Shown piece after piece: positions 42,331 through 52,398 of a stretch of 64,000 nucleotides of DNA. The position numbers and the translations under genes were made by a program. How positions within the stretch are numbered: position 1 is the stretch's first letter; the number at the start of each line of letters is the position of its first letter. The stretch is from Marinobacter sp. AC-23 (GTDB lineage: Bacteria; Pseudomonadota; Gammaproteobacteria; Pseudomonadales; Oleiphilaceae): NCBI RefSeq assembly GCF_001858325.1, contig NZ_MBPP01000009.1:45238-109237 (forward strand). Direction: 5' to 3'. A model generated the notes under the pieces. It worked only from the letters and a program-made list of their open reading frames with translations, was not told the DNA's origin and made no database searches.

Positions 42331-42361
42331 GCCCCGTTGCTCAATGTCCGGGGCTTTTTTT
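42331..42361 (+). terminator. Intrinsic terminator after benD
   Basis: GCCCCG and CGGGGC form a 6 bp GC stem with a 12 bp loop, followed by a run of seven T residues. It lies 70 bp past benD and 40 bp before benE, so benE transcription is either reduced or separate. Confidence 0.8.
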
Positions 42362-42401
42362 ATGAGCCGAATTTATAATAATCAATATCGGGTTCACGCT
42401 T

Positions 42402-43574
42402 ATGTCGAGACTACTGAAAGATCTTTCCTTGCCGGCTATTGTAGCCGGCTTTCTGGCTGTCCTGGTGTCCTACTCGGGGCCATTAGCCATATTTTTTCAA
42501 GCTGGGGCGAGCGCGGGCATATCCACGGAGATGATGACTTCCTGGGTTTGGGCTATTTCCATGGGCGCGGCAATATCCGGAATTATTCTATCAATCTGGC
42601 TGAAAGCGCCGGTGGTGACGGCTTGGTCAGCACCCGGCACAGCCTTGCTGGTGTCGCTGTTCCCGGGGCTGTCTCTGAATGAAGCCGTGGGTGCTTACAT
42701 AACAGCCGCAATAATTATCTTTATCATTGGTGTTTCGGGGACTTTTGATGCCTTTGTTCGCGCTATTCCCAAGGGCATTGCTGCGGGAATGATGGCGGGC
42801 ATACTGTTCCAGTTTGGTGTGGGAGCGTTCACCGCCATTGAAACGACTCCGGCTTTGGCCATCGGCATGCTGGCTTGCTATGTCGTATTCCGGCGACTGT
42901 TTCCAAAATATACCCTGGTTTTGTTGTTGATTGCCGGTGTTATCCTCGCAGTTGCATTGGAGGGGGCGTCGCTGTCTGGCGTGCGCTTGAGCTTGGCGGT
43001 TCCGCAATTCATTAAACCAGAGTGGTCGCTAGGTTCCACCCTGAGCCTGGCAGTCCCGCTGGTTTTGGTGAGCCTTACGGGACAATTCCTCCCGGGGATG
43101 GCAGTAATTCAGGGGGCAGGTTACCCAGTGAAGGCAAAACCGATCATTGGAGTAACCAGTTTGGTCTCATTGCCAATAGCATTTTTCGGCGGTATAACCA
43201 CGGTCGTGGCAGCAATTACGGCAGCGATTTGCACGAGTAAAGATGCCCATGAAGATCCGTCCCGCCGTTACATTGCAGGCGTGTTTAACGGAGTTTTTTA
43301 TCTTGTAGGTGGGCTGTTTGCCGGAACCATTGTCAGCCTGTTCACATTACTGCCTGCGGCGTTTGTTGCAGTGCTGGCGGGATTGGCTCTGCTGGGTGCT
43401 ATTTCCGGGAATCTGTTTTCCGCGCTGGAAGATGCGAACCATCGAGAAGCATCTTTGATTACGTTTGTGGTCACGGCGTCTGGCATGTCGTTATATGGGC
43501 TGTCTTCCGCGCTCTGGGGAGTGGTAATTGGTTACGGATGCTATTTGGTGCTAAACACGCGAGTAAAGCCCTGA
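42402..43574 (+). CDS. benE: Benzoate/H+ symporter BenE
   Basis: 390 residues, about twelve membrane helices. The BenE signature region is visible: VSYSGPLAIFFQAG near the start, TAWSAPGTALL, FLPGMAVIQGAGY and GGITTVVAAITAAICTS. It imports benzoate with protons across the inner membrane. It follows the benD terminator with a gap of 140 bp and ends facing the PfpI gene. Confidence 0.92.
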   Translation: MSRLLKDLSLPAIVAGFLAVLVSYSGPLAIFFQAGASAGISTEMMTSWVWAISMGAAISGIILSIWLKAPVVTAWSAPGTALLVSLFPGLSLNEAVGAYITAAIIIFIIGVSGTFDAFVRAIPKGIAAGMMAGILFQFGVGAFTAIETTPALAIGMLACYVVFRRLFPKYTLVLLLIAGVILAVALEGASLSGVRLSLAVPQFIKPEWSLGSTLSLAVPLVLVSLTGQFLPGMAVIQGAGYPVKAKPIIGVTSLVSLPIAFFGGITTVVAAITAAICTSKDAHEDPSRRYIAGVFNGVFYLVGGLFAGTIVSLFTLLPAAFVAVLAGLALLGAISGNLFSALEDANHREASLITFVVTASGMSLYGLSSALWGVVIGYGCYLVLNTRVKP

Positions 43575-43609
43575 AAACTGCGGCAGATGCAGCTTTTCAT
43601 CTGCCGCAG
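43574..43609 (-). terminator. Terminator of the DJ-1/PfpI gene, possibly bidirectional
   Basis: A perfect 12 bp stem (CTGCGGCAGATG and CATCTGCCGCAG) with an 8 bp loop lies between convergent benE and the PfpI gene. On the minus strand it is followed by TTTT; on the plus strand there is no T-run. It may also end benE transcripts. Confidence 0.75.
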
Positions 43610-43619
43610 CCTCATGTAG

Positions 43620-44303
43620 TTAACCTTGCTGAAGCATCTGCACCACTGCCTTGGCAGCACCTTCAGATGAAGCCGGGTTTTGGCCAGTAATCAGTTTGCC
43701 ATCGACAACAATGTGCGGCGCCCAGTCATCTCCTTTGGAGTAGGTTGCGGTGTTTTCTTTCAACATGTCTTCCAGCAGGAAAGGTACGACCGCTGCAAGA
43801 CCAACAGCTTCCTCTTCGCTGTTGCTGAAGCCGGTTACCTCGCGACCACCAACCAGGTTTTGGCCGGGTTTGATTTCCACATTCTTGAACACAGCCGGTG
43901 CGTGGCAGACAGCGCCAATAACCTTGCCTTGCTCATAGGCTGCTTTGATGAGGGCAACGGATTTGTCGTCGTTAACCAGATCCCACATTGGGCCGTGACC
44001 GCCAGGGTAGAAGACAGCATCAAACCCGTTCATATCAACATCGTTCAGCTTTTTCGTGCTGGCAAGTGCTTCCTTGGCGTGGGCGTCTTCCTGAAAGCGG
44101 CGAGTGGTGTCGGTTAAGGCTTCGTCGGCTTCGCTGTTGGGGTCGACGGGGGGCTTTCCGCCCTTTGGCGACGCGATGGTGATGGCTGCACCGGCATCGC
44201 GGAATACGTAATAGGGCGCTGTGAATTCTTCCAGCCAGAACCCGGTCTTGTGCCCGGTGTCGCCCATCTGATCGTGTGAAGTAAGTACCATGAGTATATT
44301 CAT
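43620..44303 (-). CDS. DJ-1/PfpI family protein (Hsp31-like)
   Basis: 227 residues. Nucleophilic elbow GAVCHAPA carries the conserved cysteine; the glutamate partner is in GFWLEEF; the YPGGHGPMWDL segment is typical of the Hsp31/YhbO-like group of glutathione-independent glyoxalases and chaperones. It probably deals with methylglyoxal or glycated targets in the cytoplasm. Single gene with its own terminator. Confidence 0.88.
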   Translation of the reverse strand: MNILMVLTSHDQMGDTGHKTGFWLEEFTAPYYVFRDAGAAITIASPKGGKPPVDPNSEADEALTDTTRRFQEDAHAKEALASTKKLNDVDMNGFDAVFYPGGHGPMWDLVNDDKSVALIKAAYEQGKVIGAVCHAPAVFKNVEIKPGQNLVGGREVTGFSNSEEEAVGLAAVVPFLLEDMLKENTATYSKGDDWAPHIVVDGKLITGQNPASSEGAAKAVVQMLQQG

Positions 44304-44508
44304 AGTGCCTGTCCTTTTGGTTGTGAAGTGAGAGTCACCTGTTTTTACCAGACCTGCTTCTGTGTCTTGTGTTGCTAACGTATTAATTCAACCGCCGTGA
44401 CTCGCGACTTTTACGCAGCCTGGCCGTGCTCGGACCTGAGAACGTCTATACTTTGTGTTCAGTGCGCTGCTGGTTATGATTTACAAAGGCGTAAAAAGGT
44501 AACAAACA

Positions 44509-45297
44509 ATGCGAGTATTGATTGCTGTTTTGCTGGCACTGATGATTTTCTGTAAATCCGGAGCAGCTGAGCCCTCCTGCGAAACGCTGACCGTGAGCGG
44601 CAACCCGGAGTATCCTCCGCTTCTCTGGGAAGACCCCCTAAATCCGGAGCATCTGACAGGTGCCGCCACGGCACTGCTGGCGGAGATTTTTGAACCTCTT
44701 GGGATGAAGCTTGAGATTCAAAGCCTTGGCTCCTGGGCACGGGTTCAGCGTCATGCAAGAGTCGGCGAGCTGGATATGATTGCCGGTGCTTTCATTACAT
44801 CGGAGCGCATCCGATACATGGACTATCTGTTGCCGCCTTTTACGCGCGCTCCTGCGTCAGTTTGGGTGCCCAAAGACCAGGTCTTCGAATATCGCCACTG
44901 GCCAGATTTGCAGGGCAAGCAGGGCGCCACGCTGATCAACAACAGCTTTGGGCAGGGTTTTGACCGATATGCGGAAAAGCACTTGCAGATAGTCGGTGTG
45001 CGGACCATAGAGCAGTCTTTTGCAATGGCGCTTGCCGGGCGTGTGGATTACGTTTTGTATGAGCGATTACAGGGGCAGGTAAAACTTCAGCGCCTGGGGT
45101 TAGCAGAAAAGTTTATTGCCCTGGATGTGCCTGTCAGCAACGAAGGGTTGTTCTTTACGTTCTCCAAGAATTCGAAGTGCAACACGTTTGAACTCCGTGA
45201 ACGCATTGCAGACCGCCTGTATACACTGACTAATTCAGGCCGCCTGGACGAGCTTATCAGTGAATACACGGCCCGCTACTTGTCTCTTCGGCCTTAG
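44509..45297 (+). CDS. Periplasmic solute-binding protein, family 3
   Basis: 262 residues with an N-terminal signal peptide (cleavage near SGAAEPS), then a bacterial extracellular solute-binding family 3 fold: LTVSGNPEYPPLLWED near the start, LGSWARVQRHARVGELDMIAGAF in the middle. No ABC permease or ATPase is next to it, so it may be a stand-alone sensor or scavenger protein. The ligand is unknown. Confidence 0.8.
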   Translation: MRVLIAVLLALMIFCKSGAAEPSCETLTVSGNPEYPPLLWEDPLNPEHLTGAATALLAEIFEPLGMKLEIQSLGSWARVQRHARVGELDMIAGAFITSERIRYMDYLLPPFTRAPASVWVPKDQVFEYRHWPDLQGKQGATLINNSFGQGFDRYAEKHLQIVGVRTIEQSFAMALAGRVDYVLYERLQGQVKLQRLGLAEKFIALDVPVSNEGLFFTFSKNSKCNTFELRERIADRLYTLTNSGRLDELISEYTARYLSLRP

Positions 45298-45342
45298 CGC
45301 CCTGGAGATGGATTCCCCAACCAACTAGAGAGTTTTATCAGT

Positions 45343-45768
45343 ATGGCAATTTGGACCCGCACACCGGATCTTGAGCATCTGGCCGAAGCCAGTGCTAACA
45401 CAGCAGTCAGCCACCTCGGCATTGAGTACACCGAAATCGGCGATGATTACGTAACAGGCCGTATGCCGGTAGATGAGCGCACGGTGCAGCCTTTTGGCAT
45501 TCTCCATGGGGGTGCATCGGTGCTTTTGGCAGAGACGCTAGGCAGCATGGCCGCCAATTGCTGCCTCAAGGACCCGGATACCGTTGCGGTCGGCCTGGAA
45601 ATTAATGCCAACCACATCCGCCCCGTCACCAAGGGCTGGGTATACGGAACAGCCAAACCTATCCATATTGGCAGTGCAACCCAAGTGTGGGAGATTCGCA
45701 TGGCAAACGAGGAGGGCAAGACCACCTGTATTTCCCGCTTGACCATGGCGGTTACACGGCGGCCCTAG
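45343..45768 (+). CDS. Hotdog-fold thioesterase (PaaI/YbdB-like)
   Basis: 141 residues. The family motif QPFGILHGGASVLLAETLGSMAAN contains the HGG turn and the catalytic Glu, as in YbdB/EntH and MenI acyl-CoA thioesterases. The substrate is probably an aromatic or fused acyl-CoA. It lies 45 bp after the solute-binding gene; they may be co-transcribed, but no functional link is apparent. Confidence 0.87.
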   Translation: MAIWTRTPDLEHLAEASANTAVSHLGIEYTEIGDDYVTGRMPVDERTVQPFGILHGGASVLLAETLGSMAANCCLKDPDTVAVGLEINANHIRPVTKGWVYGTAKPIHIGSATQVWEIRMANEEGKTTCISRLTMAVTRRP

Positions 45769-45805
45769 TGCCTCTTAAATGACCCTTGTGGGTGTCTCGC
45801 TACGA

Positions 45806-46186
45806 TTACTTGAACGAAGGCAGGTCCGGTTTGACGATAGGCTTACCGGCTTCCTGCCAGGCATCGAACCCGCCTTCAATCGATTGCACGTGTAGATAAC
45901 CCATTTCCTGCAGGGCTATTGTGCTCAGTGCCGCGCGGCCTGATGTTTTGCAGTAAACCACGATTTTCATATCCCGGTTCGCCAGCGCTGGATCATTGCT
46001 AAACTTGAATTCCAGCATGCCCCGGGAAATATTTGTGGCGTGGGGAATATGGCTCTGCCGGAATTCGTCTCCATCACGAACATCCAATAGCAAATCCGCG
46101 GCCTGAATTGCGCTGTCGGCTTCTTTCAGGGGTATTTCCTGAATTTTCTGCTTGGCTTGGGTAACGAAATCCTGGGCTGTTTTCAT
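45806..46186 (-). CDS. Rhodanese-like domain protein
   Basis: 126 residues of a single rhodanese domain: LLLDVRDGDEFRQSHIPHATNISRG and the active-site loop CKTSGRAAL with the catalytic cysteine. It moves sulfane sulfur in the cytoplasm. It is divergent from rarD. Confidence 0.88.
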   Translation of the reverse strand: MKTAQDFVTQAKQKIQEIPLKEADSAIQAADLLLDVRDGDEFRQSHIPHATNISRGMLEFKFSNDPALANRDMKIVVYCKTSGRAALSTIALQEMGYLHVQSIEGGFDAWQEAGKPIVKPDLPSFK

Positions 46187-46300
46187 AACAGGTTCTCCGA
46201 GCTATATGGGTGTTCGGCCAGATTAAGACATATTACCAAGGTGCGTCACCTATCAGATGTGTTAAATTCAACACCACCATTTAATAAGGAAGCTATTGGT

Positions 46301-47191
46301 ATGGCCGAGCAGGAAACCAGCAAGGGCGTTGCATACGGCCTTGCTGCGTATACTATGTGGGGCTGCTTCCCGCTTTACTTCGCACTGTTTGAAGGCGTGC
46401 CTGCTTGGGAGGTGGTGACTCACCGGGTGCTCTGGTCCTGCGTTTTCCTGGCAATTATTATTACCTTTTTGAAGCGCTGGCAGCCGGTTAAAACAGCGTT
46501 GGCTCGCCCCAAAAAGCTCGGGTTTGTTCTCGGTTGTGCGGTGCTTATTGCAGTGAACTGGGGTGTGTATATTTACGCGGTGGAAAGCCGGCAAGTGCTA
46601 CAGGCCAGCCTTGGTTACTTCCTGACGCCCCTGGTGAATGTGGGGCTGGGTATGCTGGTACTTAAAGAGAGCATCTCCCGGTTGCAGGTTGTGGCTGTGG
46701 CGTTGGCAGCCATCGCCATTCTCTACCAGCTCTTCCTTCTGGGCGTGGTGCCATGGATTACATTGGTACTGGCTTTTAGTTTTGGCACCTATGGGTTGCT
46801 TCGCAAGCAGGTTGCGCTAGACGGACTTTCGGGCCTGTTTGTGGAAACGCTGCTCTTGTTGCCTGTGGGTATTCTGGCGTTGGCTGCCTTGAGCTACGCT
46901 GGGGCTTCTCATTTTTCAGCCGATACAGGAACCACCCTGCTTCTGCTTTCTAGCGGGATCGTAACGGCTATTCCCTTGCTGGCTTTTGCCGGTGCCGCCC
47001 GAAGGTTGCGCCTGTCGACTGTCGGCTTCCTTATGTACATTAACCCTACTATCCAGTTTTTGATTGCTTTGCTGGTATTCAGCGAGCCTCTGAGCACCGA
47101 AAAGCTGACAAGCTTTGTGATGATTTGGGTAGCCCTGGGGCTCTATTCCTGGTCGGCGTGGGTAGAGCGCGCCAAGCCGGTGCCATCGTAA
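46301..47191 (+). CDS. rarD: EamA family transporter RarD
   Basis: 296 residues from ATG 46301 after AAGGA; the longer reading from 46157 runs back into the rhodanese gene and is unsupported. About ten membrane helices in two EamA repeats; GLAAYTMWGCFPLYF and WKVT-like WEVVTHRVLWS mark the RarD subgroup. The substrate of RarD is not established. It ends 3 bp from the convergent LysR gene. Confidence 0.88.
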   Translation: MAEQETSKGVAYGLAAYTMWGCFPLYFALFEGVPAWEVVTHRVLWSCVFLAIIITFLKRWQPVKTALARPKKLGFVLGCAVLIAVNWGVYIYAVESRQVLQASLGYFLTPLVNVGLGMLVLKESISRLQVVAVALAAIAILYQLFLLGVVPWITLVLAFSFGTYGLLRKQVALDGLSGLFVETLLLLPVGILALAALSYAGASHFSADTGTTLLLLSSGIVTAIPLLAFAGAARRLRLSTVGFLMYINPTIQFLIALLVFSEPLSTEKLTSFVMIWVALGLYSWSAWVERAKPVPS

Positions 47192-47194
47192 CGT

Positions 47195-48079
47195 TTATTC
47201 TATCGATTCCAGGTACTGCTCCAGCTCCTCCGCCAGCCAGCCCACCACGGCGCCAGCTTGTGCTTGCTCCGACTCCAGCGCGCTGAACACTTTCCACCAT
47301 TTGGCGCTGCGATGGTGAATAACCTTAAGTGTGCCTTGGGTCAGGGCATCTGCTATTAAGGGCAGAGGAAGGTCTGCCCAGCCGGCACCATCAATAACGG
47401 CGTCTCGTATCAGCTCGTATTGGGTAAATGCCAGGAAGTTGGCGGTTTCTGGGGACTCGGCTTCCAGTCGGTCGTTCTCCATAAACGCGAGTGTGACCTC
47501 TGTGTAGCTAATGAGGTCGTCCTGAGTTACCCGTTTAAGTTGGCTCAGCGGGTGATCCGGTGCGGCAACCGTGAGCATGCGCACATCTGCAAGTTCCCGG
47601 AACCATTGATAGCCCTCGTTTAACAGCTCAGGCATCAAGCCGTAAGCCACATCAACGGACTGGTTTTTGACCAGCGGTGGCAGCTCCCGGGGAGTGGCCA
47701 GGTATACGGAAAGGCTGGTCTGCGGAAAGCGAATTTTGAGCCGTCGCAGAAGGTCACGCCACACGGGTTCCGGAATCGAGTCGTCTCTTGCTATACGCAA
47801 AACTGACTCTGCACCGCTAAGATGATGCTGGCAGCGTGCAAAAATCTGCCCGGCTACCTGATCAAACCGCCTGCAATCCGTAACGATGGCATGGCCAATG
47901 GTGGTCAATTGAAGCTGATTGCCGCTGCGCTCGAACAATGTCACTCCAAGCTGATCTTCCAGTGCTGCCAGGGCAGTGCTTATGGTCGTACGGCTCCGGT
48001 TTAGCTCGCGGGCTGCTGCGGCAATGGTGCCGTTGCGCACCACGGCCAGGAATACTTGTACCTGTGATGTTTTCAACAA
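47195..48079 (-). CDS. LysR family transcriptional regulator
   Basis: 294 residues with an N-terminal helix-turn-helix (FLAVVRNGTIAAAARELNRSRTTISTALAALEDQLG) and a LysR effector domain. It is divergent from the cation-efflux gene at 48172, which may be its target. The effector is unknown. Confidence 0.86.
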   Translation of the reverse strand: MLKTSQVQVFLAVVRNGTIAAAARELNRSRTTISTALAALEDQLGVTLFERSGNQLQLTTIGHAIVTDCRRFDQVAGQIFARCQHHLSGAESVLRIARDDSIPEPVWRDLLRRLKIRFPQTSLSVYLATPRELPPLVKNQSVDVAYGLMPELLNEGYQWFRELADVRMLTVAAPDHPLSQLKRVTQDDLISYTEVTLAFMENDRLEAESPETANFLAFTQYELIRDAVIDGAGWADLPLPLIADALTQGTLKVIHHRSAKWWKVFSALESEQAQAGAVVGWLAEELEQYLESIE

Positions 48080-48171
48080 ATCCCCCTTCTGGTGACGGTT
48101 TTTCCGTCGGTCACCGACTCACGCTGCCTAGTGTACAGCGATAATATGTCGGTAATTCATGGGAGATCAAA

Positions 48172-49040
48172 ATGTTTAAGTTGATAGCGCGGGAAAATAT
48201 GGCGCTGAGTTTGTCTGCGGTAGCGGCCGGCCTGTTTGCGCTGGCGGGTATTACTTGGGGTTTATGGATTGATTCATTGGTTATTTTGTTTGACGGTGCT
48301 TATTCGCTGGTAAGCCTGTTGCTGTCGCTTTTATCCTTATATGCGGCGCGGCTAGTGCGTCGCCCGGCTAGTGCAGAGTATCCATTTGGCCGCGGTGCGG
48401 TTGAGCCGCTGGTGATTGCCGTGAAAGGGCTCGTGATAACCATGGTATGTGTGCTGTCCTTGGCCTCAGCTATTGCTGCGCTGCTTGAAGGTGGGCGGGC
48501 GGTAAGTGCAGACAAAGCGCTGATATTTGCCGCGGTAAGTGTGGTGGGCTGTGTGGCCGTATGGCTGTACCTGAAATGGGTCGAGCGAGGAAAATCTTCA
48601 GGCTGGTCGTTGCTGAGCAGAGCCAGTGGTTTATGGATACGGTGCTCAGCGCTGCCGTGTTGATAGGGTTTGGCGCCGCCTGGTGGTTGGAACAAAGCGC
48701 TTGGTCGGCCTGGGCAGTATATGCAGACCCCATGATGATGCTAGTCATTTCCGCCTATTTCATACTCGTGCCGGTAAAAATGACCATTGGCGCAGTGCGG
48801 GAACTGATGTTGGCCGCACCCTCAGCGGAGTTTACAGACGAAATTCATGAAGCGCTGAGTTCTGTAGGTATTGTTCCGGAGCAAGTGAAAATGGCCAAGG
48901 TTGGCCCGAACCTGATGATGGAAATCAGCTTGCCCGCCAACTGGCCGGGGCGTGTGGAGCGTTTGAAGTGGAACCTGCTTAGGCACCTGGCAGGACTTCC
49001 GGTGCGACCTGCGATTTTCATCCGCAGCCTGGTCAGTTAA
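48172..49040 (+). CDS. Cation diffusion facilitator family transporter (frameshifted)
   Basis: About 289 residues after repair. Helix 2 bears the CDF metal-site pattern DSLVILFDGAYSLVS; further helices follow and a small cytoplasmic domain closes the protein. The first frame ends after KSSG; one missing base near 48601-48606 (GGCTGG, probably GGCCTGG) restores GLVVAEQSQWFMDTVLSAAVL. It would export divalent metals. Specificity is not readable. Confidence 0.8.
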
Positions 49041-49050
49041 TTTGGGCATT

Positions 49051-49269
49051 ATGAAACAGCCGATCACGGGATATCACAAAGATGAAGAGGATCACTGGGT
49101 CGCTCGACTGGCCTGTGGTCATAACCAGCACGTGCGCCACACCCCGCCTTGGGTAAATCGGCCTTGGGTCACCACTGAGCAGGGGCGGCGCTCTATGCTT
49201 GGTTTCGAGCTCGACTGCAGAAAGTGTGACGAAGGGGCCGGCGCTGACTTTCGACAGAATAATAATTAA
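49051..49269 (+). CDS. DUF3565 family small protein
   Basis: 72 residues from ATG 49051; a TTG at 49042 is less likely. It matches the DUF3565 pattern: [32 protein letters not shown] and a final LDCRKCDEG. The spaced Cys/His residues could bind zinc. It starts 11 bp after the CDF transporter and may be in its operon. No function is assigned to the family. Confidence 0.78.
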   Translation: MKQPITGYHKDEEDHWVARLACGHNQHVRHTPPWVNRPWVTTEQGRRSMLGFELDCRKCDEGAGADFRQNNN

Positions 49270-49340
49270 ATCGTATTCAAGATATTGCGGATTTGGTCGA
49301 TAGGGTATCGGGACAACGCCCTTTCCGAGGATCTGCTGTA

Positions 49341-51017
49341 ATGAACTTCATGAACTACCTACGCATACGAACCCGCTTGCTTTTGGCTGTACTGATCCCG
49401 GTACTTGTTACCGCAGCTACCGTTGCGTGGATTTCTGTCAGCCAAATCCAGACCAACGGTGAGGCAGAGTTGGAGCGCCTTGAATCGAGTCTTCTGGAAG
49501 GTCGGAAGGCGGGTCTGAAAAACCTGATTGATGCCGCAAAAGCGGTGGTGCTGGAGGCAAAAAATAATCCCGCACTGTCTGAAGCCGAGGCGAAGGCGCA
49601 AGCCGCGTCTCGCTTGCGTGCTATCCGGTTTGAAAAGACCAATTACGTCTTTGCTTACAGGCGGGATGTATACAATCTTGCCTACGCTCCAGATCCCTCC
49701 AAAGAAGGGCCAAGCAATAGCCCCACACTCAAGCGGCTGGTGGGGGACTTATTTGATGCTGCGGAATCCAGTGGCTACTACGGCTACGATTGGATGAATC
49801 CAGCCTCCGGAAACGAAGAACCTAAGCTGTCATATTCCACCATCATCCCCGGGTGGGACTGGATGGTTGGTGCCGGCGTGTACATTGCTGATATTGATAA
49901 GAAGGTCGCGGCTGCTCGTGTTGAGATAGAGGAAAACATAGTCTCGACCTTAGGCTTTATAGGGTTGGTCACGGTCGTTGTTGTGGTGGTCTCGTTGTTG
50001 ATCGGTGTCTTGGTTGGTCGCACGGTAACTAAGCCTTTGAAGGTCGTCAGCGATATGATGCAAGAAATCGCCGATGGCGACGGTGATTTGCGCCAGCGTT
50101 TGCCGGAAGAAGGCAATGATGAGCTTTCGGAGCTAGGCCATCGTTTTAATGCGTTTGTTATCAAAATTCAGTCGACCATTCGAGAAGTGGGCGCAACAAC
50201 GGATCAGGTTGCCTCTGCTGCAGAAGAGTTGAGCCGTGTGGCAAATGAAACACGCGCCTCGGTTCAGGAACAGGGTTCTGAAACCGACCAGATTGCCTCC
50301 GCGATTAATGAAATGGCAGCGACCATTCAGCAGATTTCGGGGAACGCTAACGAAGTTGAAAGCGCTGCTTCAGATGCTGACCGTATGGCCCGGGAAGGCG
50401 GTGAGACCATTGCCAATGCCCAGGCTGCGGTGAACAAGTTGTCTGACGAGATTCAGGAAAGCGCACTCAGCATCCATGCCTTGGCTGAAAAGTCTGATGA
50501 TATTCAGAAGGTTCTCGATGTAATTCAGGCCGTTACCGAACAAACCAACCTTCTTGCACTGAACGCGGCGATAGAAGCCGCCCGTGCAGGTGACCATGGT
50601 CGTGGGTTCTCCGTGGTAGCGGATGAAGTGCGCCAGCTTGCAAAGCGCAGCGCAGAATCGGCAGACCAGATCCGGGAAATGATTGATGGTTTCGTGAATG
50701 AGTCACGCTCAGCCGTTGAGCGTATGAACCGATCCCGCGAACGCTCCTATGAGACGGTAGAGCGTATTAATCACGCAACGGGCTCATTGGTAACGATTGA
50801 AAAATCAGTGGGTCAGATCCACGAACAAGTTACTCAGATAGCCGCGGCTGCGGAGCAACAGAGCCAGGTTGCGGAAGAAGTAAATCAGAACGTAGTGCGA
50901 ATTGTTGAAGCGGCTCAGCGTAGCGATACTGGAGTTACCCAGACTAACGAAGCCAGCCAGGAACTGGCTCGGTTAGGTGAGAGCCTACGGGACCTGGTGA
51001 GCCAGTTTAAAGTCTGA
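49341..51017 (+). CDS. Methyl-accepting chemotaxis protein with Cache domain
   Basis: 558 residues from the ATG at 49341 after GAGGA; the frame opens upstream at 49293 without support. Membrane helix near residues 13-33, a periplasmic single-Cache (sCache_2) domain of about 150 residues ([24 protein letters not shown]), a second helix, a HAMP domain ([22 protein letters not shown]) and the signalling hairpin tip [19 protein letters not shown]. sCache_2 receptors typically sense small organic acids. No CheR pentapeptide at the C-terminus. Confidence 0.92.
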   Translation: MNFMNYLRIRTRLLLAVLIPVLVTAATVAWISVSQIQTNGEAELERLESSLLEGRKAGLKNLIDAAKAVVLEAKNNPALSEAEAKAQAASRLRAIRFEKTNYVFAYRRDVYNLAYAPDPSKEGPSNSPTLKRLVGDLFDAAESSGYYGYDWMNPASGNEEPKLSYSTIIPGWDWMVGAGVYIADIDKKVAAARVEIEENIVSTLGFIGLVTVVVVVVSLLIGVLVGRTVTKPLKVVSDMMQEIADGDGDLRQRLPEEGNDELSELGHRFNAFVIKIQSTIREVGATTDQVASAAEELSRVANETRASVQEQGSETDQIASAINEMAATIQQISGNANEVESAASDADRMAREGGETIANAQAAVNKLSDEIQESALSIHALAEKSDDIQKVLDVIQAVTEQTNLLALNAAIEAARAGDHGRGFSVVADEVRQLAKRSAESADQIREMIDGFVNESRSAVERMNRSRERSYETVERINHATGSLVTIEKSVGQIHEQVTQIAAAAEQQSQVAEEVNQNVVRIVEAAQRSDTGVTQTNEASQELARLGESLRDLVSQFKV

Positions 51018-51178
51018 CGGCCGGTCAGTTTATTTAACGACTCATTGAATGAGCTCGCCACACCAAGAACTTTTTCGCAGGCATTCTTGGCGTAGGTGTT
51101 GATGGCGGGCTAGTATTGCAGACGTTTCAACGGTAATAATGCGACAAAATAATACGATATAATAAAAGGGTGCTAACA

Positions 51179-52246
51179 ATGATGACTCGCCTGTTCAGAA
51201 TGGCAGCGGTGACGCTGTTGTTCTCAGTTAGTTCGCTCGGCGTAGCGGCAGAAAACTATACGTTGCGGCTTGCGCAAACCTGGGGGCCTAATTCGCCAAT
51301 TCTTGGTGACACTACCGAGAACATGGCAAAGATGGCCGAAGAAATGTCTGGCGGCCGCCTTAAAATCCGAATCGACAGTGCCAACAAGCACAAAGCGCCT
51401 TTTGGCATTTTTGATTTGGTCCGCAATGGTCAGTACGACATGGGCCACACTGCTTCTTATTACTATAAGGGCACAATTCCCAACGCGATGTATTTCACCA
51501 CCGTACCGTTCGGGCTGATTGCTCCGGAAATGTATGCCTGGTTCTACCACGACGATGGCATGGAGCTGATGCGGAAGGTTTATGAACCATTTGGCTTGCT
51601 CTCGTTCCCCGGTGGTAACACTGGCAACCAGATGGGCGGTTGGTTCAACAAAGAAATCAATTCCGTGGAGGATCTCAAAGGCCTCAAAATGCGCACCCCC
51701 GGGTTTGCGGGTGAGGTTATGGCCGAGCTAGGGGTTGCTGTTACCAACCTGCCCCCCGGCGAGCTTTACACCGCACTTGAACGCGGTACGGTTGATGCGG
51801 TTGAGTGGGTAGGGCCGGCTCTCGACTTTCCCATGGGCTTCCACCAGATTGCCAAGTATTACTACTCAGGCTGGCAGGAGCCGGGCGCAGAGGTACAGTT
51901 CCTGATTAATGAAAAATCCTGGAATAAGCTGCCCAAAGATCTGCAGGCAATCCTGCGTATTTCGATGCGCACAGCAGCTTATGACATGTACATTCAGACC
52001 ACCCACGAAAGCGGCGTGGCCTGGGATCGCATGAAAGAAGACTATCCAGAAGTGACCCACAAAACCTTCCCGCCGGAAGTGATCGACGCGATGCGCGATG
52101 CAACCAACAAGTTGCTGGCCGAGGCGGCTGAGAAAGATGATCTTGCGAAAGAAATCATCAATTCCCAACATGACTATCTGAAGCAGGTTCGTCAGTGGAC
52201 CAATATTTCAGATAAGGCCTACTTGAATAGTATTGCTACCGACTGA
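51179..52246 (+). CDS. TRAP transporter substrate-binding protein, orphan (TakP-like)
   Basis: 355 residues from ATG 51179, eight bases after AAAGGG. Signal peptide (cleavage near GVAAENYT) then a DctP fold; GGNTGNQMGGWFNKEINSVEDLKGLKMR (in part GGNTGNQMGGWF then DLKGLKMRTPG) and AVEWVGP resemble the 2-oxoacid binder TakP. No TRAP membrane subunits are adjacent; the window's only DctQM pair belongs to teaBC. It may use a distant DctQM or serve a chemoreceptor; the Cache receptor gene lies just upstream. Confidence 0.85.
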   Translation: MMTRLFRMAAVTLLFSVSSLGVAAENYTLRLAQTWGPNSPILGDTTENMAKMAEEMSGGRLKIRIDSANKHKAPFGIFDLVRNGQYDMGHTASYYYKGTIPNAMYFTTVPFGLIAPEMYAWFYHDDGMELMRKVYEPFGLLSFPGGNTGNQMGGWFNKEINSVEDLKGLKMRTPGFAGEVMAELGVAVTNLPPGELYTALERGTVDAVEWVGPALDFPMGFHQIAKYYYSGWQEPGAEVQFLINEKSWNKLPKDLQAILRISMRTAAYDMYIQTTHESGVAWDRMKEDYPEVTHKTFPPEVIDAMRDATNKLLAEAAEKDDLAKEIINSQHDYLKQVRQWTNISDKAYLNSIATD

Positions 52247-52259
52247 CCCCCGCGTCTCC

Positions 52260-52291
52260 TGCACCCTGGCGATTTTGAGAGCCAGGGTGCA
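52260..52291 (+). terminator. Hairpin after the orphan TRAP binding-protein gene
   Basis: A perfect 11 bp stem (TGCACCCTGGC and GCCAGGGTGCA) with a 10 bp loop starts 14 bp after the stop codon. It lacks a T-run, so it may stabilise or end the transcript. Confidence 0.6.
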
Positions 52292-52398
52292 CTCATTGCA
52301 AAATATTCCTCGAAATTGTGGTGCAAAAATCCTGCACTACGCTTTTTATATGGTGTGCTTTCTGAAAAAATACGCCGCTTATTCTGTGGGCAGGGCTG

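Noticed and set aside
51063..51090. CCAAGAA/TTCTTGG inverted repeat after the Cache chemoreceptor gene
   Set aside because: Only seven pairs with a long loop and no T-run in the right place; too weak to call a terminator or operator.
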